Below the pieces are notes generated by a model, which saw only the letters and a list, made by a program, of their open reading frames with translations, was not told the DNA's origin and ran no database searches. A DNA stretch of 64,000 nt from Blattamonas nauphoetae (lineage: Eukaryota; Preaxostyla; Oxymonadida): positions 309,294-373,293 of the forward strand of contig JARBJD010000036.1 in the NCBI GenBank assembly GCA_033064195.1, in the 5' to 3' direction. Position numbers and translations under genes: made by a program. The first letter of the stretch is position 1. Each line of letters begins with the position of its first letter. Of this stretch, positions 35,118-47,364 are shown in pieces.

Positions 35118-37627
35118 ATGGCAGAAGATCTCTTCCTGCTCCAAGAGCGTGTGAAATCTAATCCATCTCTTTACCCAGAGGAGATCACACAGATATACAG
35201 CCATTTTAAGGAATTGACTAAACTTTATGAAGTCAATCCAACGAAACTTCAAGATGATTTTGCTCCAAGTGTTGCCTTTCTTGCCCAAGTCGCTCCGCAT
35301 ATTCAGACAATTCTGTCAACCTTCCCGACTGAACTTGTGGAATTTCTTGACAAATATGCAGCACAAATCCCTCAGGATGCACGAGTTTCTCTCACAAAGA
35401 GCGTCCTCCAAATGAATAACAGAGATCTTCTTGATCCTGTCGTGTTTGGCTTCCTTTTTCGAATAATACTCTCACGCCATTATTCATTCTCTGCAGTCTC
35501 ATTCCAATTATGTTCAAACTCTTCCTTATTCCAGACAGAGAATGCCGAGACACAATCTACTTCAGCCTCATCTCGTTTCTCAAGAAATATTCCACAAAGA
35601 CACAATATTCAAATAAAATGAAAGCTATTCAACAGTTTTTATATGCGTCGATGCGTGATGAAACACCAATTATTGCAAAAAAAGCGATGGATATCGTCAT
35701 AGCTCTATTCCAACGATGCATTTGGCAAAACACTGCAACAATCTCAATTTTGACACAAATGTGTTTCCATAAGGACAACAAACTAAAGAGACTTGCAGTC
35801 TTGTTCTTCCTTGGATGCCACTCGCAACAACTTGGGGCGGAAGCTTCAAACTCAAAACCAGGGGATAATGACGACGATTACCTGAACATATCCTCAGGAC
35901 CCTCAATTGAAAGGAAAGTCGAGGGCATAACTGCCCCTCAACATGTCACCCGCCAAGATATCTACAATTTGTCAAAGAAGAGCACGAAAAACTCGGCAAA
36001 ACGAAAGCGACGTTTGGAAGCAGCACAAAAACTTGTATTTTCCTTTCATGTGATTTTGAATTTTTGTTTATAGGCAAAGAAACAGCAAAAAGCGGATGAT
36101 GGAACACTGTCATATGCTGGACCTCCTCCCTCTCATATCATGCAGATGATTCCGGATCCACACGATTTTGCACAAGCTCTTCTCACCCAACTCACTAAAT
36201 CCCATTTTCCCTTTGAATTTCGACTTATTTCACTTGATCTCATCTCGCGCCTCATCGGGACGAACCAACTCATGCTCCTCCAGTTCTATCCCTTCATCTC
36301 CCGCTTCCTCCGCCCCACCCAACGCGAGATCTCCAAACTCCTGGCGATCACTGCTCAGTCGTTCCACAACCTTGTTCCGCCAGACGAAGGCGAGCAGGTG
36401 ATTCGGACGATTGCAGAGCGGTTCATCCAGCCCGTCGAGATGTTCACGTCGAGCACCAACAAGCGCGTGTCGTCCTCGACAGCCTCGATGGCCTCTGCTT
36501 CGACCAGCCAGGGCATCAACACGATCCGTGAGATTTGTGCGCGGACGCCGTTGTCGATGTCGAGGGAGATGCTCGCCGAACTGACGGAGTACAGGCACGC
36601 CCGCGAGAAGAACATCCAAATGGCAGCCAAGGGGCTCATCGGGCTCTTCCGAGTGGTCAACCCTCTTCTGCTTGAGAAGAAGGAGAGGGGGCGTGAGATC
36701 ATCCAAAGCGAGATCCTCCAAAGACGAGCGCGCGAGAAGCTGGAGAAGGACGATTCGGAGTCGCAGGACAATTCCGACGACGCCAGCGAGAAGGAGGACA
36801 AGCCCGAACGGCAGTACGTGACGGTGCCCGTCCGTGTTCCTGTGTACGGCCAGGTGAACATCCAGCGTGGGATTGCGGGGGCCGAGCTTCTCCCCGTCGA
36901 CAAGCCAGCGGAGAAGGAAGAGCCGATCAAAAAGACAAAGCGGCAGTCGACAAAATCGAAGCCGGTGGAAGATCCGTTCTCGGACTTCGACTCCGACGAC
37001 GTGGAGCTGGAGTATGTGGAGGACTTGTCTGAAGTTGCGGCTGAGCTCGACGAGAAGAAGCGGATCAGGAAGGAGATGCGCAGAATCAGAAACGAGAAGC
37101 CGCCTCAGCCCACTCGCGTTGACGAAGATCTCTCCGAAAAGGAGGACTCGGCAGAAGACAGTTCGGAGGAAGGTTCAGATGAAGTGAGCCACTCGGAATC
37201 TGAGCCTGAACAGAAGCCCGAACAGCCGATGGTGCGAGCTGATGAAGTGCGGATCCTGACGGAGGATGACTTCAACCGTCTGAAACAGCTTCGGAGTGAG
37301 AACAAGATCGGCCCGAGGCCGTTCGAGATTGATCCGGCCCAATTTGTGGACGAGGACGACATTCTCGGCGATGCGGGTGTGAAGCGAGACAAGGCAGCGA
37401 AGTTGAGGGCTGCAAAGGAAGGCCGAGCGGGGATGCAACACAAACGAATCGATAAAAAGAAGGAGAAGAAACTGGAAATGCGCCTGTCTACGAACGCTGA
37501 GAAACAAAAGAAGAAAAAGGATATCGGTGGAGTTCAAGCAAAGATCCGCAGAAATAAACGAGAGAAAGGGCGACTTTCCAAGTTGAGAGGAAAGAGTCGC
37601 CAATTCAGAGGCAAAATTAAAAAATGA
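35118..37627 (+). CDS. SDA1: SDA1 (SDAD1)-like 60S ribosomal subunit biogenesis factor
   Basis: Three exons fit in phase: 35118-35443, 35497-36034 and 36074-37627, about 805 aa. The protein follows SDAD1 along its length: DLFLLQERVKSNPSLYPEEI (human LPQLQNLIKRDPPSYIEEF), AKKAMDIVIALFQRCIW (human AAKMSLDVMIELYRRNIW), IPDPHDFAQALLTQL (human IHDPQDFAEKLLKQL), YPFISRFLRPTQREISKLL, TIREICARTPLSMSREMLAEL, the acidic region and RILTEDDFNRLKQLR, and a Lys-rich C-terminus ending in KLRGKSRQFRGKIKK. SDA1 acts in nucleolar 60S assembly and export. The ATG at 35118 is the first that fits; an upstream exon is possible. G+C rises sharply from about 36250. Confidence 0.9.
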
Positions 37628-37706
37628 ATAACACCATTTCACGATTGAATGAATATTAGCTATTTTGACAACACAATTCACTACATTATGGGAAACCTTA
37701 AGTGAT

Positions 37707-40700
37707 ATGGACGACTCACCCAGTTGGTTAATCAGCTCGTCATCTGAAGAAAATCCTCTTTCAGACGATGACCTCCAGTTATTCTCATCATTTTTCCCAA
37801 CAAAGGCTGATTTCCAGGATGACCTCAATCATTCGATCATCTCCTCATTACAAACGAAAATTGAGAACAATAATACACTTTCACCCGATCAAAAATTCGC
37901 CTGGATTCAGAAAATGACAAAATTATTAGGTTCATTTCTTTTTTCATGCATTTCTTCTTCCGTAGCATCCATCGCATTTCCTCAAGCACAGACAACTGCT
38001 ACATCAATGGAAACATCACAATCTGAACCACTCCTCCAAACTCAACTCCGTATTCTTGAAAACCTTGTATCAAGGGTTGGATTTGTCATATTTCATTTTT
38101 CCCAGATCGACTCACTGGAAAATACGGTAAATACACGCTTCGAAAGGTTGGAAACTACTGTGGAAGCACTAAATAGACACACAGTGAATGTTCAAGAAAC
38201 AATTCATCACGAGCACCATGAGAACACTGACACCAATCCGATCGTAGTGACTCCGAACGAACACCACGAAACAACGGAAACATTACAGAATTCGATTGAT
38301 AATCAACCAAAAATCTCTCATACACCATCACCCCCTCCAGAAGAAAGTTCCACAGTTACTCATGAGGAAGAATCCAAAGAGCAAGATAACTCAATCCAAA
38401 CCGAACAAATCGAACAGCAAGCAAGTGAAGATTCTGATAGAAATCATGAAGACTTTCCAACAGGAATACTGGCACATTCACAATCGTCCCGACGTCGAAG
38501 CATTACCTCACCGTCCCCACCTCCTCAATCTCCAAGCCCTCCTGTTCTGCCCATCTCTACCCACAACCTTCCCCACCAGCCAGGCTATGCCCATGTGCTT
38601 TTTTCATTTGTTTCTGACCCGTCCCGCCCTTCGGTCGAAACGGTGCCTGTGGGAGACTGCGAGGAACTCTTCAACTGGAACGCCGACGCCGCCTTTGCCA
38701 CGTCCTTCACAGACACTCCTCTTCTGATCCCCACAAACCGCCCGTTGTCATTCAAGCTGGTCCAGAGACACGACCACACGACGATTTGGGAGACAGGAGA
38801 GAACAGAACACTCAGCGTGAGCGATGATCTTGAAAAGGACCTCATCACCATCAAGTGCGTCTTCAACGTCTGCCCTCTTCTTCTTCAACCTCTTTAGAAC
38901 TCCACTTCTTTCGTTCTCTCGTCGCAGACCACTCCAGATGACACGTGGTCAATCGTAAAGCATGTCACCGAGGAACCTGTTTCGAGCGATCCCCAACTCG
39001 ACTCTGAAGAGGCACCGTCCACTCCAAAGGAACACGCACACCCTGAAGAGAGCGGAGAAGAGAGATCTGGCCGCTCCAACGGACGAGATGAAGAGGAAGA
39101 GAAATTGATGATGGAAGAAGACCATCTTGTGCAGCTCGCAATGCGGAACCAGCAGGAGGAAGAAGAACGAGAGAAAAAGGAAGAAGAGCACAGAGCACAG
39201 AGAGAGGAAGAAGAAAGGCTGCGAAAAGAAGAGGAAGAGAAGATGAACAGAGAAGAAGAACAGATCACAGGAGATCTCACCAGTGAAGAAGAGAAATTAA
39301 GAAATGAAGAAGAAGAAGCGAAGAGAGAAGGAGAGGAACAACGAAAACAAGAACAAGAGAGATTACAAAGAGAAGAAGAAGAAAGATTGAGAAAAGAAGG
39401 GGAAGAGAGACAGAGGAAAGAAGAGGAGGAACGATTGAAGAAAGAAGAAGAGGAGAGGAAACAAAAAGAAGAAGAAGAAGAAAGATTGCGAAAAGAAGAG
39501 GAAGAGAGACTCCGAAAAGAAGAAGAAGAAAGATTGAGAAAAGAAGAGGAAGAAAGATTGCGAAAAGAAGAGGAAGAAAGATTGCGAAAAGAAGAGGAAG
39601 AGAGACTCCGAAAAGAAGAAGAAGAAAGAATCGCACGAGAGAAAGCAGAAGAGGAGAGGTTAAGGAAAGAAGAAGAGGAAAGATTGAGAAAAGAAGAACA
39701 GCAACGAAAGGAGCAGGAGGAAGAAAGAAGGAGGAAGGAAGCAGAAGAGAAAGCAAAGAAAGAAGAGGAAGAGAGATTGAAGAAGGAAGAAGAAGAGAAA
39801 TTGAGAAAGGAAGAAGAGGAACGAAAACGAAAGGAAGAGGAAGAAAGGAAGAAAAAGGAGGAAGAGGAGAGAAGGCACAGAGAAGAGCAAGAACGTTTAC
39901 GAAAGCAACAAGCAACCACTTTCGTTCTTCCTTCGCAGACTCCCTCCAATCCCACATCATCTGTTCCTGTCAATCCCAAAAGTTCCCAATCTCACAAAGT
40001 CTTCTCGTTTGCAGCCCCACCTCCCACCCAACAGACAGCCATTCCTTCGTCCACTCATCGAAGTGAGGAGCAGCTCATCACCCAATCTGTCCGCTCCTTC
40101 AATCCGCCTCCGCCGTCCTCCAACCAAAAGCAGGACCCGATGATCACCCAAAGCCTCCGCGCATTCAAGCCGCCTCCGTCGTTCACTGCCCCCGTTCGGA
40201 AGACAGTCCAGCCTCTCCCCGCACCTCCCGCGCAGAGTCCTCCAGCCACTTCCCAGCTCCCGCCCGCTCCAGCAGAACGCCAACCGCCAACCACTTCATC
40301 GCTCGTGATCGGCTCACCGCCCTCAACCTCACTCCACACGCCTCCCTCTCAACGTCCCAATCATACAACACCCACACCGCCCTCCTCAACGCCGCAGAAT
40401 CCATCGATACAGCCGCAACTGCCGTCGCAGGCGCTCCCCATACAACCATCGCCCGAGTCAGTTCGGACGATGCCGCCGACAGTTGTCCCGCAACGGCCTC
40501 CTCCCCCACCTCCCCAGCAAGCCAAACCTCATCTGAGTGTCCCCAACTCCGATTCTCAAGATCTGTTTTCGACACAAATCATCGCTTTCCAACCACCGCC
40601 CCCGCCGACCCATAGTCATACTCCGTCGGGCAGAGCAGTCTCTGTGGGGATCGATCCCCCTCAGCAGCCACAGCCAGGGGTGGACCCACGCTACTTCTAT

Positions 40701-40709
40701 CGCGGTTAA
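37707..40709 (+). CDS. Charged coiled-coil protein with proline-rich C-terminus, unknown function
   Basis: About 920 aa. Exon 1 runs from the ATG at 37707 to about 38860, and a C-terminal exon from 38928 to 40709. Order of parts: an acidic N-terminus, a short coiled coil (DSLENTVNTRFERLETTVEAL), a low-complexity linker, a roughly 90-residue segment that looks folded (GYAHVLFSFV to ITIK, then TPDDTWSIVKHV), about 280 residues of Glu/Lys/Arg repeats (RKEEEERLRKEEEER type, a long single alpha-helix), and a Pro-rich tail. The tail holds three similar short motifs: TQSVRSFNPPPP, TQSLRAFKPPPS and TQIIAFQPPPPP. Similarity to caldesmon or trichohyalin is compositional only. Two candidate introns inside exon 1 (37930-37965, 36 nt; 38076-38105, 30 nt) have lengths divisible by three and no stop, so they can be read through. 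Confidence 0.75.
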
Positions 40710-40857
40710 CTCACACATTTTAACTTCTTCATTTTTTCTTTTTTATGAGATTTCATATTCAAATCTGGTGTAAGGTTCCATTCTTTTGTCTGAGACATCT
40801 CTGAAATCACAAATTCTGGTGTGATTCATCTCAAACAGAGTGATCTTTCCCACCAAA

Positions 40858-43787
40858 ATGTCTGTTCTCACAGACAAGATTGCACGAGCGTTATCTGATA
40901 AAGATACTGAACGAAGGCGGCAAGGTGCTCAAGAAATTGAGGCTAAAGTTAAAATCCTCGCAGGAGAAAAGCGTAAGGATGTATATTCGTCCATTTATCT
41001 AAATATGTCTATTTTCTCTCTAGGAAATCTTACAATTGATTACTGCACTTAAATTAGGATTTCTCACCTCCACTCAGTCTAATAGCCGAAAAGGTTTTCG
41101 AGATATTTTCCTTTATCGCTTCACTCATTCATCATCACTAGGTGGTCTTGCTGGTCTCTCAGCAGTGGCCATTGTACTGGGACAAGACTGTAATATCTTT
41201 GCCTCGGAACTTTTTCTCCCACAAATCAATGCTCTCTCTGATCAGGTCTGTAACATTGACACAATATTCATGTGATCTTTTAGGTCCCTCGTGTGAGATT
41301 TTACGCGTGCGAATCCCTTTTCAATACGCTTAAGGCGGCTGGAGTTGCTGCATTGCCCTTTTTTAACGAACTTTTCCCTGAATTGACGAAGCTTTCTTGT
41401 GATCCGGAAGAAATGGTTCGAAGTGCTTGTGAGATGGTGAGCCGAACACTCAAAGTCTTCTTTCATTTTCATTTATATATTTGTTTTCCTTCAGGAAATT
41501 GTCATCACATCGCCGGAGAGCTTTAACTTGAAAGGGTTCATCCCAGTATTGACAAGAAGTCTTCAAACAATTGATCCAAATGCCCGCCAATTTATCTTAG
41601 GTCTGCATTGATCACTTTTATACAAGAATTTCCTTTCTAGGTTGGATTCAAGTCCTTCTTAACATCCCATCGATATCCCTTCTTCCTGACCTTGCTATCT
41701 TCTTTCCTGGGTTGTTTGAGATGTTGTCTGAATCTGATCTCGATATAAGAAGCTCGGTTTGTTCTTTCTCTGAACGTTTACTTCCGATATATCCATATAC
41801 TTGAACTTGCAGGTCGAACAATGCTTGGCATCTATTCTGGCCCAAATTAAGTCGACACCATCGTTTAACTATGATCCAATTGCGAAAATTCTGATCCAAT
41901 CTTGTGGTGAAACAAGTTTTTCTCCTTCTCTTCCTTCCTATTTCTCAGAGAATGCCAACATAAAAATTGTCGCTTTTGAGTGGCTTGACGATGTTTTAAC
42001 AACAAATGTGTACGGAAAGCAGCTTGCATTCAATGCAAAATTCGTTTCACTCACTTTTTCACACATTTCAAACACAAATAAAGGTATATTCTGCCTTTCT
42101 TGCTTCATACGTCTTCTCAGTCATCCAGGATGTCGCTACCAAGTGTAATCAGTCCTTGCTCATGACAGCCTGCAGATATCAACCCAACACGTCGCAGTTG
42201 ATTCAGATTATAAGTGTTATTGAACAGGAAATTAGTCTGTTCATCTCCCTTTCTTCACCATTCCATCAGGTTCTCCATCAGTTCTTGTTCGAACTGCAGC
42301 CATGCAGTGGATCAGCCAACTCATTTCGCACCACTCACAGCACATTCTTCCTCTCTTATCACACGCCATTCCCACGCTCATGAGGGCCATCGCTGGAGAC
42401 GACAATGAAATTGCGCGTCTCGCTTTGGACGGCATTGCGCAGATCAGCAACACCGACGAGCGCCATTTCCAGGCCCTCGTTCTGTCCATTCTTCGTCTCT
42501 TCGAGAGCGACAGGCGATGTCTGTCCACTCGCTCGTCTCTCATCCTTCGCCAGCTCTCCCTCCAAATCGATCCTGAGCGGCTGTATCGCTCGTTTGCGTC
42601 GATTCTGATTGAGCAGACCGAACATTCGTTCCTCGAGACACCGCCCGACAGCTCCTTCGTCGTTGAGAACTACTTCGTGCAGCACGACTTGTTTGCGGTC
42701 GATCTGGTCCAGGCCCTCAACATCATTCTCATCTCGTCTGCCGAGATGCTCTCGCTCAGGCGGACACTGGCGCGGTCGAAGAAGGATGGGTCTGCCATGT
42801 CCCACTTCGTGCTCCTCTTCAAGGCCTTCTCACACGATCCGGTTGCGGCGCTGTGTCTGTGCTTGTTCTCTTCACAATTCCACTTGGCCTCGTTGATGAT
42901 GAAGCACTTGACAATCAGCTGCGACGTCACTCTCGACCTCCTCGTCCAATTCGACAGATTCGTGCATTTGTTTGAGTCCCCAGCCTTCACCCAGACTCGT
43001 CTCCTCCTTCTCCACTCGCAGAAGAAGAGTGTCCAGATCGAACGAAAGGATTCGCTCCAGCCACTGGAGAAAGTCCCCATCTCCAACTCCGACTTCCTCG
43101 ACCTCCACAGCTGCCTCCACTCCGTCCTGATGCTCCTTCCGCAGAGCGAGTCCTTCCATATTCTGAGCAATCGCCTCAAAACAGCAATGTCCTTTTCGAA
43201 AGTTTCGATGGTCCTCCGCCCACAGGAACCAATCGACGAGTCCGAAGACGAGGACATGGACGAGCTGGTGGAGGAGAGGAAGAAGAGTCTTCTTTCCGAG
43301 ATCCTGGCCAAAGCATCCACTCGCGTGGCAGGACACGACAAACAGAATGAGCTCGATTTTGGGTTGGAAGAAACAACAGCTGTCGAAGAACCCGAAGAAG
43401 AGGATCTCGACAACCCAAAAGAGGAAGGGCCGAAAGATGAACACGAAGAGGATGCCGTCCCAGCGGATGAAGAGGACCCGTTCCACCCATCCTCCCCTCC
43501 ATCCAAGCTCCTCCCACCCAGAACGGACAGGGCAGACAGCGAGGCCGTGCCGTCGTCAATGACACTGACCAATCCGTCGCTGATTGATCTGATGACTAAC
43601 ATTCCCACGGAATCCGTTGAGACATACACACCTCAACTCACGAAACAGAACTATGTCGAACTCCTCAGCTGGTTCGATCTTCTCCAGAACCACCACGAAC
43701 AGTCCAGACAAGAAGGTTCGGCTTTTTTCTTCTCATTTTGTGCCAGAGCTGGTCAAAGGGAGACTGATGTCTCAACCTAAGATTTGA
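40858..43787 (+). CDS. VAC14: VAC14, scaffold of the PIKfyve/Fab1 PI(3,5)P2 kinase complex
   Basis: HEAT-repeat protein that holds Fab1/PIKfyve and the phosphatase Fig4 on endolysosomal membranes. About ten exons with short introns. It follows human VAC14 from the start (DKIARALSDKDTERRRQGAQEIE), through SNSRKGGLAGLSAVAIVLG (human HSRKGGLIGLAACSIALG), RVRFYACESLFNTLK, ARQFILGWIQVLLNIPSISLLPDL and VATKCNQSLL, to the conserved C-terminal block DLVQALNIILISSAEMLSLR, DLLVQFDRFVHLFESPAF and LHSVLMLLPQSESFHILSNRL, then YVELLSWFDLLQ. An acidic, poorly conserved insertion lies at about 43230-43540. The last exon probably follows a roughly 30-nt intron after 43715 and ends at 43787; without it the frame stops at 43780. 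VAC14 uses the PI3P made by the VPS15-VPS34 complex. Confidence 0.9.
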
Positions 43788-44077
43788 GGATCTGTTCATT
43801 TCTCCGACCCCATTTCATTTCTTTTTTCTCTTGTTTTTGTGGTTATGTTTTGTTTTCTCTCCATTTCAGTACAGAGGTTGAAGTCAAATTGAACATCTCT
43901 TGAAGGGTGAGAAGTGAGCAATGAGAGTTTGGAACAGTCCCGACTCGGCTGATGTGAGTATGGAGCCGAGAGACAATGTCTGTGTTGTCATTGAGAGAGT
44001 GGATTCCTCTTGTGTGGAGATCGCGCAGGTATCTGTCCAAACCGTGCACTCTGATGAAGCCAGCATCTGACGGAGCT

Positions 44078-45224
44078 TCAGCTGTGTGTGTCTTCTCTCA
44101 GTTCGTTGGGGACCTCGCGAGTGTCTGCATCTTCGTTTGCCTGCTCAAGCTCACTGAGATAGACCCCGAGTGCATACTCGATGTCATCTGCCTCTGCTTC
44201 CCTCTCCGGCTGAGCAGCGTGCTCGTCGTCGGAGGTCTCCAGCTCCTCAAGAATCTGGATGGCGTTGTCGAAGAAGTTGCGGGCTCTGTTGTTCATCGCC
44301 AATCCGAGGTTCTGGCGTGGTGGGCGATTTTGCCGACGTGCCTGTCCGCCTGTTGGAGCTGTTTGAGGTGGGCCGACACAAAAGCCGCAGAAGTTGAGGA
44401 GTCGTTTGATGACGAGTCTGACGCAGACGATGATCGAGAGAATCACGAAAAGAAAAACTGGCCAAAGATAGCACATGATCAATGTGATCCCTCGAGTGTT
44501 GTCAGAAGGGTAGAAAAGGATAATGGAGTCCGGGTTGTTTCTGTTGATGTAACATTTGTGTGTTGGCTCGGAATTTGTATTGTTAAGAAAATGGTTTTGT
44601 GCAACGCTGTGGATCCCCAAAATATTCGGTGGCTGAATGTTTGACATCATTTTGTCTGTTCGATCCCGATGTTTCGTGGGATCGACAAATGAACGTCGAT
44701 CTGGCCAATTTGTATATCCTCTGGCGTTGTCCGTGCATTTTCCACCCCTAAACAGTTGAATAAAGGTGAAAAGCATACGTTAATTCGACAATAACACGGA
44801 TATCCTGACTTTCCTTTGTTGTTACATGAAACATATGAATACAGATTCCGTACGTAGATTCTGAAAGATAAAACACCTGAAAAGGATACCCTCATTCGGT
44901 AATATTGACCAGTGATTTACGTACCGTTTTAGTGTGCATACTGTTGGAGTAAAGTTGGCTCTGCGTTCCGACGAAATTCAGGAGTTAAATACGGAAAAAT
45001 AATACCTGATATATCCAATGTATGTTAACAAAACGAACGAGGATGCCATAAACGTGAGAAGAAAGAGGATGACTGGTGGGGATGGTCATGACAATGAAGA
45101 AAGAAATACATGTGAGTACTGTCGTGAATATCTTCGAACATCGTCGAAATTTAATTGGTTGTCCAAGTGAAGATCCAGTCCATGAAGAGTAGATGAATGA
45201 ATCAACAAAATGCCAATCACACAT
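44078..45224 (-). CDS. Two-TM protein resembling BK-channel beta subunits (tentative)
   Basis: Short exons can be joined in phase from an ATG at 45224 to the long last exon (44078 to about 44750). Predicted layout: a short cytosolic N-terminus, TM1 (IFTTVLTCISFFIVM), a Cys-containing extracellular loop of about 150 residues, TM2 (LIMCYLWPVFLFVILSIIV) and a charged C-terminus with a coiled acidic end. The segment before and within TM2 (CYINRNNPDS, then IMCYLWPVFLFVI) resembles KCNMB proteins, which have TCYFNQ then LLHCFLWPLVTFVV, with the same two-TM/Cys-loop topology. This is a short match and could be convergence. No other family is recognised. The start lies 95 bp downstream of the ZMYND10 stop on the same strand. 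Confidence 0.45.
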
Positions 45225-45318
45225 CGGAGTGGAAATAATTATGGATTTCTTTTGATGATGGAAATATGATGAGAAAAAGCGAATCAATCCGAATGGTGTT
45301 ATACAGGAAAATAGCTCA

Positions 45319-47157
45319 CTAATCAACATCATCAAAATTATCAGTCTGCTTTTTCTCCTGTTCATCGTCAATCTCCTCGATGACCACTTTCTTTTGAGTG
45401 TTCTGTTGAGAAGTTGATGCTGTCATGCTTGCTTGTTGTTGTGATTGCTTTGTTGGTTCCACTTTTTTGCAGCTGTATTTGTGTGTGGACCAATGATTCC
45501 TCTGACAATCTGCTGAGCAATAGAAGACACTTTTACACTGTGAGCAACGCTTGTCGGCTGGACGACCGCATTTGGCACATTTGGCTTTCTCTGCAGCCTC
45601 TTCATACACCTCATTATCGTAAATCTGAGAAAACCTGAATCAACGATTGTGTGAATGTAGGAACAAACTGTTTCAGCTCTTTCTTCAGCTGAGCTGTAGA
45701 TATATCAAAATAGAGTCGTTCCTGCTCTCGTGCTATCTTTTCCCAGTTTTGTCCTTTCATTAAATTGACTCGAATTTCTGAAATCTAAAAATCAGCATAT
45801 CATAGAAAATGACAGATCAAACCGCCTGAATTTTGAGAAAATCACTTGTTGATCGAGAGTCGGGCATTTGTGTGATTCCTAGAGTGTGAATAACGTTTTT
45901 AAGTTGTGTTAGAGGAGGAAGTTGGTCGAGAAGAGTTTCAGTCATGAATGGGAGAAGCTACAGAATGACCATTGTTGAAAATAATCAGAAGAAGAAACTT
46001 TTTTTACAGTTTCGCTCTTGTGATGATCCCATTGGTACTTTATCTGGCAGTTGCGGTCAACACACAAGAAGAACAGGCTAAACCAGACAGTGGCCTCTGG
46101 CTTCGTAACTTTGAGCTTATCACGCGCCGGTATCTCCTGCCAACTCAAATCTTTCAGTAAATTGAGAGATGAAAAATATGGATGGAAAAAACCTTCAAAT
46201 TTAAATGCTTTCCCATCTTTTGTCCGTATCCAAGGTTTTTTCTGAATCAATTCAACAAGGAGTTGAATTAGATCTACAAATATGAGAAAAAGGGAAAAAT
46301 GACCTCCTTTGACAAGGACGACATCCATGACACCCAATGGACAATCATTGATGTATTCAGCGATAAATCGGAGGACGTTGAGAGCACTATTTTCTATACG
46401 AAACTCGACATCCTTCTTTTGTTGTTCTAAAGCCTATGTGTCTGAAAATTCAACGATATAAACGAACCTCTTGTGGTGAAAGATTCATTTCCCGTTTGAT
46501 ATCTTTTGAAAGTGGCCAATCTGTGGTGCGTCTGAAGATTGGTGAAAAAATTCCAAAGTGCGAATACCTGACGACGAGAGAGGCAACCTTGCGGTAACAG
46601 TAGTCAGCTAACTCTGTTAGAGAGTCGCTTGCTCCAATTGCGCATTCTTTGTGATAAAAGAGGACTTCAAGAAGATTAAGAAGAACCGCTTCATGATGAA
46701 GCTGACACAGAAGATGAGATTCATGGATGGCAAGATGGAGATCAGACGATGAGCGATGCTTTCGGGGATTTGTGTAAGATGGCGGGCTGAATCTTTGGGT
46801 AGACAAGTGTTGACCAGAGTTCAACTGCTAGAATGTTTTGAATTAGAACTGGAATCTGGGAGTTTTAACAAGAGCATCAAGTAGAGAGTCTTGGAGAAGT
46901 AAGATCGAACCTTTTCATGGTAAGTTTGGAAAAGATCTGGGACAAACTCGGGTTGTGTATACATAACGGAATGGTGAGCCTGAGCATTGATTTTTTCAAT
47001 GATTTGAAGTTGTTTCATCCATCTAAAAGTGAATCGATGTGAAGCATGTGATTGTGAATAACTGATACTTTTCGGAGCCAACAGAGAGGACATCAGGTAT
47101 CAAACGTAAAGATTGAATGTATGCTTCACATTCAGGCTGGGATAACGCGGATGTCAT
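45319..47157 (-). CDS. ZMYND10: ZMYND10-like dynein-arm assembly factor (MYND zinc finger)
   Basis: Cytosolic co-chaperone that helps pre-assemble axonemal dynein arms. Multi-exon. The start is at 47157 (MTSALSQPECEAYIQSLRL) and the next exon carries QLQIIEKINAQAHHSV. The core HHEAVLLNLLEVLFYHKEC and ADYCYRKVASLVV match human ZMYND10 HHEASIINLLETVFFHKEV and VDYCHRKLTLLVA; DLIQLLVELIQKKPW matches LPCLLVELLEHSPW. The last exon has a complete MYND finger (CAKC, CSQC, FYCSADCQRNHW, H and C) followed by a Gln/Ser/Thr linker and an acidic end; it stops with TAG at 45319. Its presence implies motile flagella. Confidence 0.88.
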
Positions 47158-47364
47158 TCACAGGTAAAGTGTTCATGGGACTTGATCTTATCGATGTCAA
47201 AAAGGACTCGTTCGTCGGAAAAAAGGAAATGTGACACATTGGAAAATCATATGAAACAGTGTTTAAAGACGAAACATGAAATGATATCCGAAAAGAAGAG
47301 GTGAATTTCCGTTGGCAAGATAATTCTTGAAATATTCTGTGAATCATAAACAAGAAGACAATAT

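Noticed and set aside
39277-39960. Long Leu/Phe/Ser-rich minus-strand frames opposite the Glu/Lys repeat
   Set aside because: They are the antisense of the purine tract; the hydrophobic look is an artefact of CTT/TTC codons.
43788-44077. Gene in the gap between VAC14 and the two-TM protein
   Set aside because: Convergent 3' ends, only short frames without motifs.
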